This document shows positions 14,479-22,357 of a stretch of 22,557 bases of DNA, piece after piece. A program made the translations under genes and the position numbers. The stretch's first letter is position 1. The number at the start of each line of letters is the position of its first letter. The DNA lies in the IMG/VR virus record IMGVR_UViG_3300032236_000641, positions 1 to 22,557 of that record. One strand, 5' to 3'. The DNA is from a virus. The notes beneath the pieces were generated by a model that did no database searches, was not told the origin of the DNA, and saw nothing but the letters and a program-made list of their open reading frames with translations.

Positions 14479-15318
14479 TTACGATATTCCGTAGATTGAT
14501 TTTAGGTAAGTGTAATTTTGCTGTACTTCAGCTACACTCAATGCTCTATTATAAATAAAGGTTGCATATAGATGCATGTAAGCTCCTTGACCGCCTGGTG
14601 TATATCCAGGTCCTACAGCACCTATAGCGTAATTTGTTGTTCCATCAGGCCATGTGGTATCCACAGAAGTTGGACTACTACCACCTTGATTACTGCTAAA
14701 TGTAGATATGTTATAATACATAACTCCTGTATAAGTAGAGTGATCATAAGTAGCTGTTATCAAGTATATTTGATTGGCATTAATGGCTGTAGTTCCTCTA
14801 TAGTCTGTACCGACACCTGCATTACTTCCCTGTACATACCATCTTCCTGTATTTGTCCATAGTCCACTTATAGTTCCTAATTCAAACTCATATCCGTATG
14901 GAGTATTCGGATAACTATACTTACTAAATAAAGTGGACCGTTGTGACATATCTGTCACACTTACTACAGACGCTATTGTAACACCTCCAGTACCTGATAT
15001 GATAGGAGATGCTAAAGACGTATTACCTAAAAAATAAGGTGGATTTGTACTGGCAAATGAGAAATAACCTGGACTACCTGCTGTATAACCTACAGTACCG
15101 TTGGTCATTGATGCATTATACCCATTACCTGATATATCATACCATGTTGTACCGCTACCGGGGTATGAAGAAGCATTAGCTGTTTCTAATTGAACCACTA
15201 GCCCAGTTTTTACTAGGGAAGGTGGTGGTAATTTAATAAAACTAATGCTGCCACCGGTACCTGTATTAATTAAATTAGTTCTACCTCCTGTGCCGCTATT
15301 TATTAGATTTGTAGACAT
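14479..15318 (-). CDS. LamG/concanavalin A-like lectin domain protein, likely fibre accessory
   Basis: A 279-residue protein. The first 30 residues are a short Gly/Asn repeat (TNLINTGTGGSISFIKLPPP). From residue 33 to the end it reads as a Laminin-G/concanavalin-like jelly roll: GLVVQLETANASSYPGSGTT, WYDISGNGYNASM, then VTIASVVSVTD, LITATYDHSTYTGVMYYN and the closing LHLYATFIYNRALSVAEVQQ-type strand (seen here as MHLYATFIYNRALSVAEVQQ). Such domains bind carbohydrate. It sits 2 nt after the ASY fibre and ahead of the repeat fibre, so it probably forms a sugar-binding part of the tail-fibre apparatus. No catalytic residues were evident, so lectin rather than glycosidase is preferred. Confidence 0.8.
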   Translation of the reverse strand: MSTNLINSGTGGRTNLINTGTGGSISFIKLPPPSLVKTGLVVQLETANASSYPGSGTTWYDISGNGYNASMTNGTVGYTAGSPGYFSFASTNPPYFLGNTSLASPIISGTGGVTIASVVSVTDMSQRSTLFSKYSYPNTPYGYEFELGTISGLWTNTGRWYVQGSNAGVGTDYRGTTAINANQIYLITATYDHSTYTGVMYYNISTFSSNQGGSSPTSVDTTWPDGTTNYAIGAVGPGYTPGGQGAYMHLYATFIYNRALSVAEVQQNYTYLKSIYGIS

Positions 15319-15320
15319 TA

Positions 15321-18161
15321 TTATATGTAAGTTACCTGTGATTTAATTGTCCAACCTGCTGCTGGAGTATAAGTACTTAGTACTACGTTTGCTCCTGATA
15401 TTGAAACTGATGATGTAACAGCTGCAGTATTACCAATATCCGGTGTTGAATTATCTGTAAATTGTACTGATGTACCGTTCCATATCGCCATTACTTCACC
15501 TGCTCTTGCATTTGACTGCGACGTAAATGTATACTTATAGAATGCTGATGTATAAGAACCGGTTGCTTGTGTGAATACAGTATTACTACCTACAGTAGAT
15601 GTTATTGTTGATGTTGTAATAGTACTTGGTCCTATGTTTAGAGAACCTGTCACAGTTATACCGCTTCCTGATACTAATAATGAACCTGTTATAGTTTGGT
15701 TACCTATAAAAGTATTTGAACCTGTGGTTGCAAGTGATGCACTTAAAGAAGTAAATATTGGATCTTTCTCGTTATAGTAAGATGCAGTAGCAACTGTCAT
15801 TGAAGAAGTTGTACTGGTCAGTACATATAAAGGTGCATAAGATGCTGTTGCTGCATATGATGCAGAAGTTACACTACCTCCGTAATAACTTGCAGTTGCA
15901 GCGTATGAACTAGTAGTAGCTGTAGCAGCATTTCCTGTTATTGATACTCCAAGATTATTTGATGCTATCCATTTTGCTGTACTATTATCATATACTAACG
16001 CATACTTATCAATACCACTTCCCTCAGTTACGTTGACATCTGATAGACCATCTAATCTCTGTGTTATTACAGAACCTCCACCTCCTGACCCTCCAACCTG
16101 TCTGAATAGACCACCAGGTACTATAGAGTAGGAGGTATTATCGGTAAAGTTAGCATTGTTTCTTACTATCAAAGCACCGACATAGATAGCATTAGCTGCC
16201 GTATTAGGTGCTTCTACAAATGATTCTATGCTTATATTAGCGATAGCATCGGCCTGTGTAGTATAAGTTGCATTACCGTAGTACACTACTATTGCCTTAG
16301 TTACAGAGTTTGGATACCAGAATACACGTTGTATTGACCATTGTCTATTTGGACCACCACCCGGTACTGCTGTCAATACTCCGTTATTAGAATATTGAGT
16401 TGGATCTATTGCACCATATCCAGCACCATTATTTGTATTATAAACCCAGTTATTATTACCTGAACCAGATTGATAATATCTGTATATCTTAGATACTGAT
16501 GTACCATTATCAGTTACGTAAGCCGGATTATTTGGGTCAGTTTGATAATTAGCACCATCAGCAAATGAAGTACCACCCGTCACTACAATACTTCCGGTTG
16601 ATGAACCGCTCACTGCTAGTATGTGACCAGATAATTTTAATGGTCCGAAAGCAGTTACAAATATATTTGATCTCTGTTTCCATCCATATGCTAAAGAAGG
16701 TTGTGTCTTGACACCATTTATTGTTGAGTGGTTTTGGTGTAGTACAATACCTAATGGTATTAACGTATCAATTTGACCATCATAATAAGGTGTGCCTGAA
16801 GAATTTATTTGCCCTGAACTGTTTATAGCTATGAATGTCTGGTCATAAGAAGCACTTAGAGGTGCTATACTTGATGACAGGTTAGACCAGTTTAAGTATT
16901 GTATAGTAGGAAATGGATTATTGGTTAAAGAGGCATTTAGGTTTACTATTATGCCGCTACCACTAGCTACTTGATAAACAGTAGCTGATTGAGTTGTTAT
17001 TAGTCCACCATTTAATAAACCTGAATACAAATTACCTTCAATCCATCTTAAACGCGTTACATTATTATATCCGCTACCATTTTGACTAAAGTATAAATCA
17101 TTTGTTGAACCTGATACGTAAATATAAGATGCTGATATTGATTGATTTGTGTTTGTATTTACAGGTAGGTATTCACTGTATCCTGCTATAATACTATTAC
17201 CTGCTACTTGAACACTGCCAGTTACTATTAAACCACTACCTGTTATAAGTAGTGAACCTGATATAACAGCATTTCCTATGTATGGGAATACTTGATTTCC
17301 TATATTAGGTACATAAGAGGCTGTTGCTGCATATGAACTTGATATAGCGTTTAGTACGTAACTAGCTGTTTGGGCTTGTTGTACATAAGATGCAGTACTA
17401 GCATATGATGCACTTGCAACAGACATTGAACTAGTTTGTGCAGTAGTTATAAATGATGAGGTATTACTGCTTAATACATATGGACTAAGCATTGAAGCAG
17501 TAGTGCTAGTTAATACATACAAAGGGGCATATGATGCTGTAGCAGCATAAGATGCAGAAGTAACACTACCTCCATAGTATGAGGCTGTACTGGCGTAACT
17601 AGCCGATACTGCGTTTAAGACGTAAGATGCTGTAGAACTATAAGAAGCACTTGTAGCAAAGCTGGATGATCCTGCATAGCTAGATGTAGCTGAATAACTC
17701 GATGATATAGCATAAGAAGCTGATGTTGCATTTGATACTGAACCGCTATAATAAGATGCTGTAGCCGCGTAGGAAGATGATATTGCGTTTAAAACATAGC
17801 TTGCTGTTTGGGCATTAACTACATAAGAGGCTGTAGCAGCATAAGATGCAGAAGTAACACTACCTCCATAGTATGAGGCTGTACTAGCAAAGCTAGATGA
17901 TACAGCATTTTTTACATAACTTGCTGTTTGTGCTGTTTGTACATATGATGCTGTGGCAACTGTCATTGAACTAGTCTGACTAGTTAACACGTAAGGGCTA
18001 AGCATTGACGCAGTAGTACTAGTTAGTAGGTATAAAGGTGCATACGATGCTGTACTAGCAAAACTAGATGATATAGCATTTGACGCTGTACCTTGTAGAG
18101 AACCACTAAATGACCCAGATAACGGGTATAGTATTTGATTGCTATGTATTAAATTTGCCAT
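15321..18161 (-). CDS. Large tail fibre rich in ASY repeats
   Basis: A 946-residue protein. Residues 30-283 carry 19 copies of ASY in S/A/T-rich units such as SASYAATASYV and YYGGSVTSASYAATASYAPL; a further short cluster lies near residue 745-800. A FPYIGNAVISGSLLITGSG stretch at about 292-310 repeats the module found in the 563-aa fibre. The middle (310-740) is mixed beta-rich sequence with INSSGTPYYDGQIDTLIPLG, and the C-terminus has an Ig-like look. A 55-nt stretch is repeated exactly within the gene. It starts in a TAATG overlap with the gp15-like gene. The composition fits a long trimeric fibre shaft; which end binds the host is not clear. Confidence 0.8.
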   Translation of the reverse strand: MANLIHSNQILYPLSGSFSGSLQGTASNAISSSFASTASYAPLYLLTSTTASMLSPYVLTSQTSSMTVATASYVQTAQTASYVKNAVSSSFASTASYYGGSVTSASYAATASYVVNAQTASYVLNAISSSYAATASYYSGSVSNATSASYAISSSYSATSSYAGSSSFATSASYSSTASYVLNAVSASYASTASYYGGSVTSASYAATASYAPLYVLTSTTASMLSPYVLSSNTSSFITTAQTSSMSVASASYASTASYVQQAQTASYVLNAISSSYAATASYVPNIGNQVFPYIGNAVISGSLLITGSGLIVTGSVQVAGNSIIAGYSEYLPVNTNTNQSISASYIYVSGSTNDLYFSQNGSGYNNVTRLRWIEGNLYSGLLNGGLITTQSATVYQVASGSGIIVNLNASLTNNPFPTIQYLNWSNLSSSIAPLSASYDQTFIAINSSGQINSSGTPYYDGQIDTLIPLGIVLHQNHSTINGVKTQPSLAYGWKQRSNIFVTAFGPLKLSGHILAVSGSSTGSIVVTGGTSFADGANYQTDPNNPAYVTDNGTSVSKIYRYYQSGSGNNNWVYNTNNGAGYGAIDPTQYSNNGVLTAVPGGGPNRQWSIQRVFWYPNSVTKAIVVYYGNATYTTQADAIANISIESFVEAPNTAANAIYVGALIVRNNANFTDNTSYSIVPGGLFRQVGGSGGGGSVITQRLDGLSDVNVTEGSGIDKYALVYDNSTAKWIASNNLGVSITGNAATATTSSYAATASYYGGSVTSASYAATASYAPLYVLTSTTSSMTVATASYYNEKDPIFTSLSASLATTGSNTFIGNQTITGSLLVSGSGITVTGSLNIGPSTITTSTITSTVGSNTVFTQATGSYTSAFYKYTFTSQSNARAGEVMAIWNGTSVQFTDNSTPDIGNTAAVTSSVSISGANVVLSTYTPAAGWTIKSQVTYI
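17313..18074 (-). repeat. Degenerate ASY repeat region with a 55-bp exact direct repeat
   Basis: Codes for residues 30-283 of the fibre. Positions 17537-17591 and 17831-17885 are identical over 55 bp and lie 294 bp apart, which is 98 codons, so recombination between them would delete an in-frame segment. A third, diverged copy lies near 15840-15895. Confidence 0.85.
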
Positions 18162-19432
18162 TACTGTATTTTACCTATTAGTTCTATTGTATCTGTTGAT
18201 TCTAATCCATAACCTAATGAACTTGTATTTAATGTTACTACAACATCTGTATTAACTTGTGATATCGATATAATATATTCACCTCCTACATACTGTCCAT
18301 TTCTATATAACGTGAAGTTAGTAATAGAAGTAGGTGGAAGTGTAGATCCAGCAGACGGTTGTACGATATACCTATTATTAAATGTAGCTACATTACCGGT
18401 TATAACACTGGCTGTAAATGAATTATTTGTATTTAAGTAAGATGAATCTAGGTTACCTCCTCCTGTATTATAGATGTTATTCACTGTTACGTTTATTGAG
18501 TCATTAGCTGTCACTGCTGCAATAGACTGTCTAGCAGGTTTATTAACGTTGGCATTAAACTGATCTGTAGATCCTGCAACTTCAAGTCCAAATATGACTT
18601 GTGAGGTTGAGAATAATCTATTCGAGCTAGCTACCTCTTTATTCAAACTTTCAGGTATGATATACCCGTTTAGTACAATATTAAAGGTACTCTTAACGGC
18701 TCTATCTCTACCAATTTCTAAAGAAACTTGTGTAGAATAGGAATCAATCATTGCTCTAAATTGAAACTTCTTAGGATCACCCCAATACGAATCTGATGCA
18801 AAGTTTATACTTTCTACCAGTTTATCCATCTGTTCTACATAATCTGTAAAGATGATACATTGATAGGTTACAGTAACATAATCAGGTGGAAATGCAACGA
18901 TATATTCTTTTTGAGGTACTCTATTGGTTAATACGCCAAAATTACTATAAACGTTTCTTCTATTGTATTTCTTTTCTACTAAGATTAGATTATGAACCTG
19001 ATTACCATCTAGTTTATTACCAAGAGATCTGTTTCTTTCAATGCTATCTCTTTTAAACATTAGTAGAGGTACCTGCATACTTCCTGCCGCATCTTTATAG
19101 TACCCATCTACTTGAACTGATTTCCATCTCTCTGGTGCACCATATAAAACCGGCACGTCATATCTTAATCCATTCTGAATAACAGATGGTTTTATTACAT
19201 TTTTGAAGTAGTACATCACTGCTTCATCTATGTCTTTAATTCCAACTGCTACATTAATATCAGTATCTTCTTTCTCAGATATCTCTAGAGCACGATTAAA
19301 TTCTGGCTGACCAGGTCTCACTGTTTTAGAGTAGACGCTATTTGGATTTCCAATCGTAGGATCATACGGAGTTACTAGACTGTCTAGTAGCTCTCTTTGA
19401 TTCAACGGACGTGGTACATATGTGTTTGCCAT
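18161..19432 (-). CDS. gp15-like tail completion / tail sheath terminator protein
   Basis: A 423-residue structural protein. Residues 1-280 hold the likely core: DEAVMYYFKNVIKPSVIQNG, VPVLYGAPERWKSVQVDGYY, the strand-rich VAFPPDYVTVTYQCIIFTDY, VEQMDKLVESINFASDSYWG and STQVSLEIGRDRAVKSTFNI, VLNGYIIPE. This resembles T4 gp15, which caps the finished tail and joins it to the neck. T4 gp15 is 272 residues, so the last 130 residues here (S/T/N-rich, with TNFTLYRNGQYVGGEY) look like an added Ig-like domain. Order neck-13, neck-14, 15 supports the call; sequence likeness alone is modest. It overlaps the next fibre gene by one base (TAATG). Confidence 0.6.
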   Translation of the reverse strand: MANTYVPRPLNQRELLDSLVTPYDPTIGNPNSVYSKTVRPGQPEFNRALEISEKEDTDINVAVGIKDIDEAVMYYFKNVIKPSVIQNGLRYDVPVLYGAPERWKSVQVDGYYKDAAGSMQVPLLMFKRDSIERNRSLGNKLDGNQVHNLILVEKKYNRRNVYSNFGVLTNRVPQKEYIVAFPPDYVTVTYQCIIFTDYVEQMDKLVESINFASDSYWGDPKKFQFRAMIDSYSTQVSLEIGRDRAVKSTFNIVLNGYIIPESLNKEVASSNRLFSTSQVIFGLEVAGSTDQFNANVNKPARQSIAAVTANDSINVTVNNIYNTGGGNLDSSYLNTNNSFTASVITGNVATFNNRYIVQPSAGSTLPPTSITNFTLYRNGQYVGGEYIISISQVNTDVVVTLNTSSLGYGLESTDTIELIGKIQ

Positions 19433-19442
19433 ACTTTACATT

Positions 19443-19898
19443 TTACATGTGAATTGTTTTTACACCAGGACACATTTCTCTAATTTCTTCTTTAGTGTAT
19501 TTTTTAGAAAATGGAGTATTTCTTAAATAAAGAGTTCTACCTACTTTTAAATCTTGAGGTAGAGAAGTGATTTTACTACTGTTCAAATTAAGACCTCCAC
19601 CTATTTCTAAACCTTGAGGTAGAGAGGTAATTGAAGTATTATATAAAATAAGATTTCCGCCTACTTTAAAATCTTTAGGTAAAGATGTGATTGAAGTACT
19701 ACTTAACCAAAGATCACCACTTACTTTTAAATCTTGAGGTAGAGAAGTGATTTTAGTGCCACTTAAATCAAGATTACCTTCTATATTCAAATCTTTAGGG
19801 GTTAGAGATTCAGGTTCGTACACAAACCTGTACTTAATAGGCTTTTTTCTACCATCTTTCTTTTCTAGAAAATCAAAAAATTGTTTTATGTGATTCAT
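19443..19898 (-). CDS. Small leucine-rich-repeat protein inserted between neck genes
   Basis: A 151-residue protein, read from the ATG ending at 19898; an ATG at 19952 would lengthen it by 18 residues but overlaps the gp14-like gene by 44 bp and adds unlikely sequence. After a charged N-terminus (MNHIKQFFDFLEKKDGRKKP) come four full 20-residue repeats at 37-116, of the kind GNLDLSGTKITSLPQDLKV, then a fifth partial one and a C-terminal cap YTKEEIREMCPGVK. This short LRR type with the same cap recurs in phage genomes. No signal peptide, so cytoplasmic or virion. Its site between two neck genes, 10 nt from each neighbour, marks it as a likely late insertion (moron); function unknown, possibly protein binding. 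Confidence 0.8.
   Translation of the reverse strand: MNHIKQFFDFLEKKDGRKKPIKYRFVYEPESLTPKDLNIEGNLDLSGTKITSLPQDLKVSGDLWLSSTSITSLPKDFKVGGNLILYNTSITSLPQGLEIGGGLNLNSSKITSLPQDLKVGRTLYLRNTPFSKKYTKEEIREMCPGVKTIHM
19509..19790 (-). repeat. 60-bp tandem repeats encoding LRR units
   Basis: Four full and one partial 60-bp in-frame unit, core ITSLPQDLKVGGNLxLxxT. The plus-strand text aaatcttgaggtagagaagt recurs with few changes. Confidence 0.85.
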
Positions 19899-19908
19899 TA
19901 TATTATAA

Positions 19909-20406
19909 TTAATTACCCGGTATAACCTTATCAAGATTAAGTCTAAATCCACGAGTTAAGTGAGTTGATAATACTACAGAATAGTTATTACCAAAGTTTT
20001 CTAATCCTGATGAATAAGCGTATTGATTATCTTTACCCATTACAAGTTGATTGAAGTTAACATTATCTACTTCGTAGAATACTTCATTATACATCACAAT
20101 ATCACCTACTTCAGACATTATATTTGCATCCTCCATATCATCACGTAGGAATCTAAATGTAACGTCACGATCTGTATCAACCCCAAAATCATCTACTGGT
20201 GCTCTAAAATCTCCTCTTTCAATTAAACAGTTAAAAAGTACCGGTCCTATGTAGCTTTTATTTAAAGACTCACCGTAGATATTTGCCGGTGTGGACTGTA
20301 GAGAAAGCTTATAATACCCAACTTGTTGCGTGATAATATCATTTACAAGCTCTTTTGAGAAAAGCTTGAAAGTATCTATATCGTTTATTGATCCAAAGAT
20401 TGCCAT
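19909..20406 (-). CDS. Neck protein (T4 gp14 type)
   Basis: A 165-residue protein: MAIFGSINDIDTFKLFSKEL, LVNDIITQQVGYYKLSLQST, a beta-rich middle with NCLIERGDFRAPVDDFGVDT and FRFLRDDMEDANIMSEVGDI, then VMYNEVFYEVDNVNFNQLVM. The GD(I)V..NE.FYEVDN..NQ pattern is like T4 gp14, which with gp13 forms the neck between head and tail. It starts 2 nt after the gp13-like gene, matching the 13-14 order of T4. A possible copy of the TATTTAT motif lies 10 nt upstream, within the end of the preceding gene, but coding need explains it. Confidence 0.65.
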   Translation of the reverse strand: MAIFGSINDIDTFKLFSKELVNDIITQQVGYYKLSLQSTPANIYGESLNKSYIGPVLFNCLIERGDFRAPVDDFGVDTDRDVTFRFLRDDMEDANIMSEVGDIVMYNEVFYEVDNVNFNQLVMGKDNQYAYSSGLENFGNNYSVVLSTHLTRGFRLNLDKVIPGN

Positions 20407-20408
20407 AA

Positions 20409-21575
20409 TTACCCAATAAATATTTGAAGAGGCATGTAGTCAAAGTTAGCTTTCATTGCCACTGCTTCTGCCTGTTTTCTTTCTAATTGTTTCTGTCTTG
20501 TAGTTTCATCTAAATCACCTCTAAGTTTCTCGATTAGAGCAGCTTTTTCTGCACGTGCATCTGTTAATAGTTCAGACTGGTTTAGAGTAGTTTCTGCACC
20601 TGGTATTTGAATTGTTGTATACTTACCTCTAATATAGCCAAGCATCTCTTTTGCTAAGGCAGCTGCATATTCATAAATCCAATACTTTCCAGTTGAATTA
20701 ATTTGAGAATAAACAGGGTTTGCATAAGGTACATTACTAATATTAGATACTAGATTAGTAGATCCAGAATACGGTCCATTACCTGGGCTTAAACCTTCTG
20801 ATCTCTTAGTATACTGTATTGCTATATGACCATCTTCTTCAGTAGGGATTGGGAATATAGTTAACTGATTATTAACTAATTCAAATGTATATTGAGATCT
20901 TCTAACATAATCGGACATTTCTATAGCTTGGATTCTTTGTATATCCCAGTATAGAGGAAACATCATATATGATACAGCAGGCGAGTAAGATCCCCAACCG
21001 AAAGTCTCTAATAAACCTTGGTAGTTATAACCAGATCCAAGAAACGGGTCAAAATATCTAACAAGAGCCGGGCTCTGTTCAAAGAATACTCTACGTATAA
21101 TAATTGAATCACCGGGTTGAATTACACCAGTTGATGCTGCCCAATCATTCAAGTCGTAAATTTGCTTATGTCTTGTAACAGGTACAGAACCTGTATACCA
21201 AGTTTCATATCCACCTGCACCAATTTCAGACCCGTACAAGCTCTCGGCAATAGTGATAGTCGCTGTTAAGCTTGGGGTTATCACGGTATTATTCAAATTT
21301 GAACCAGTATTACTACCCTCAATAGATAAGTAATTGTCCCTTATCTTAAAGAGGAATAACTCATTACCGTAAGTCGTGACTGCCTCTTCAAAACAGGTAT
21401 AAAAATTTGTATCCTGTAATTCGACATCCATTATTGGGTAACCTAGTTTACGTGCAATAAAGTTTGCTACGCTAGGACCTTCGGCTTGGTACACAGGATC
21501 GTTATCATAAAACTTAAATGGAGTTGATCCTGATATTGGTCCTGGTGAGCCGTTATAGATTGGTTTATTTGCCAT
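20409..21575 (-). CDS. Neck protein (T4 gp13 type)
   Basis: A 388-residue protein. The N-terminal part has ARKLGYPIMDVELQDTNFYT, CFEEAVTTYGNELFLFKIRD, which is like the first domain of T4-type gp13 head-completion/neck proteins; then a long variable segment, SYMMFPLYWDIQRIQAIEMS, FELVNNQLTIFPIPTEEDGH and a C-terminal helical part (LLTDARAEKAALIEKLRGDL, DETTRQKQLERKQ). It joins the portal/head side to gp14. Placement after capsid and PhoH genes and 2 nt before the gp14-like gene supports it. Confidence is in the neck assignment more than in exact equivalence to gp13. Confidence 0.65.
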   Translation of the reverse strand: MANKPIYNGSPGPISGSTPFKFYDNDPVYQAEGPSVANFIARKLGYPIMDVELQDTNFYTCFEEAVTTYGNELFLFKIRDNYLSIEGSNTGSNLNNTVITPSLTATITIAESLYGSEIGAGGYETWYTGSVPVTRHKQIYDLNDWAASTGVIQPGDSIIIRRVFFEQSPALVRYFDPFLGSGYNYQGLLETFGWGSYSPAVSYMMFPLYWDIQRIQAIEMSDYVRRSQYTFELVNNQLTIFPIPTEEDGHIAIQYTKRSEGLSPGNGPYSGSTNLVSNISNVPYANPVYSQINSTGKYWIYEYAAALAKEMLGYIRGKYTTIQIPGAETTLNQSELLTDARAEKAALIEKLRGDLDETTRQKQLERKQAEAVAMKANFDYMPLQIFIG

Positions 21576-21577
21576 AT

Positions 21578-22249
21578 TTAATCTCTAAGAGTTTTGTATA
21601 TTTCTAGTATTGGTGCTATAATCGGATGTCTATGGTTAGTCTTTAAATGCATTGAAACAACACCTGGTACTTGACCTGCTATTGCTTTTGTAAAGAAAAA
21701 TAAACCAGACTCTTTTTTATTTTTTAAATCTATTTGAGAGACATCACCTGATATCACCATCTTAGATCCTATACACAACCTACCTACAATTAGCTCTAAC
21801 TGACTGTCGGTTATATTCTGTGCTTCATCTAATATAACAAAGCTATTTGAGAAGTTTCTACCTCTCATAAATGCAATTGGAACTACTTCGATTATACCTT
21901 CTGAGATTAGAGAATCAACTTTTTCTTTATTGTATAACCTGTATAAGTTATCGAATACCGGTGCTACAAATGGATCTAGCTTATCCTTTAATCCTCCAGG
22001 TAAAAAACCAATTTCTTCTTTTGCTGTTACAACTGGTCTTGCTACTATTATCTTCTCAACCTCTCTATTAAATAGAGCATCAAGTGCTGCTTGACAAGCT
22101 ACAAGAGTCTTACCTGAACCTGCTTGACCCGTTAGAACTGTAATATCATTCTCAACTATTAGAGCTTTTGCTTCTTTTTGCTCGTCTTTTAACTGTATTT
22201 GAAACTTAATAGGATTTTTTGGTTTCCTTTTTTGTTGTTGTTCGGTCAT
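21578..22249 (-). CDS. phoH: PhoH-like P-loop ATPase
   Basis: A 223-residue protein, close to the usual phage PhoH length. Motifs: Walker A TGQAGSGKTLVACQAAL at residues 40-56, IIVARPVVTAKEEIGFLPGG at 67-86, Walker B SFVILDEAQN at 136-145, SGDVSQIDL at 167-175 and a late NHRHPI near 205-210. PhoH-like proteins are ATPases, often linked to RNA metabolism or phosphate starvation; in phages the role is not settled. The gene lies between the capsid and neck genes, a common spot in environmental T4-type phages. A CTATTTATTATTAAG motif sits 23 nt ahead of the ATG and a terminator lies between it and the capsid gene, so it opens a new transcript. Confidence 0.92.
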   Translation of the reverse strand: MTEQQQKRKPKNPIKFQIQLKDEQKEAKALIVENDITVLTGQAGSGKTLVACQAALDALFNREVEKIIVARPVVTAKEEIGFLPGGLKDKLDPFVAPVFDNLYRLYNKEKVDSLISEGIIEVVPIAFMRGRNFSNSFVILDEAQNITDSQLELIVGRLCIGSKMVISGDVSQIDLKNKKESGLFFFTKAIAGQVPGVVSMHLKTNHRHPIIAPILEIYKTLRD

Positions 22250-22271
22250 ATACTAATTAGATTGCTTAATA

Positions 22272-22279
22272 ATAAATAG
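22272..22279 (-). promoter_or_regulatory. Candidate late promoter motif ahead of PhoH-like gene
   Basis: Coding-strand CTATTTATTATTAAGCAAT, 23 nt from the ATG, sharing 15 bases with the sheath promoter copy. It lies just after the capsid-gene terminator, as a restart promoter would. Confidence 0.5.
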
Positions 22280-22303
22280 ATAGAATCCTTGGTATATAGA
22301 CAT

Positions 22304-22331
22304 AAAAAAACCAGCATTTTATTGCTGGCTT
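22304..22331 (-). terminator. Intrinsic terminator after major capsid protein gene
   Basis: On the minus strand AAGCCAGCA, loop ATAAAA, TGCTGGTTT, continuing into a run of seven T: a 9-bp stem with one G-T pair. It follows the capsid stop by 26 nt. The plus strand also gives a stem followed by TTTTCTATTTTT, so it may work in both directions. Confidence 0.88.
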
Positions 22332-22357
22332 TTCTATTTTTATTTACTACCTACGTA

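Noticed and set aside
19899-19952. Longer start for the LRR gene at 19952
   Set aside because: It overlaps the gp14-like gene by 44 bp and adds a leader unlike the rest; the ATG ending at 19898 fits the 10-nt spacing of neighbours.
20414-20422. TATTTAT motif ahead of the gp14-like gene as promoter
   Set aside because: It lies inside the last codons of the gp13-like gene, where QIFIG coding explains it, and its 10-nt spacing is out of the range of the other copies.
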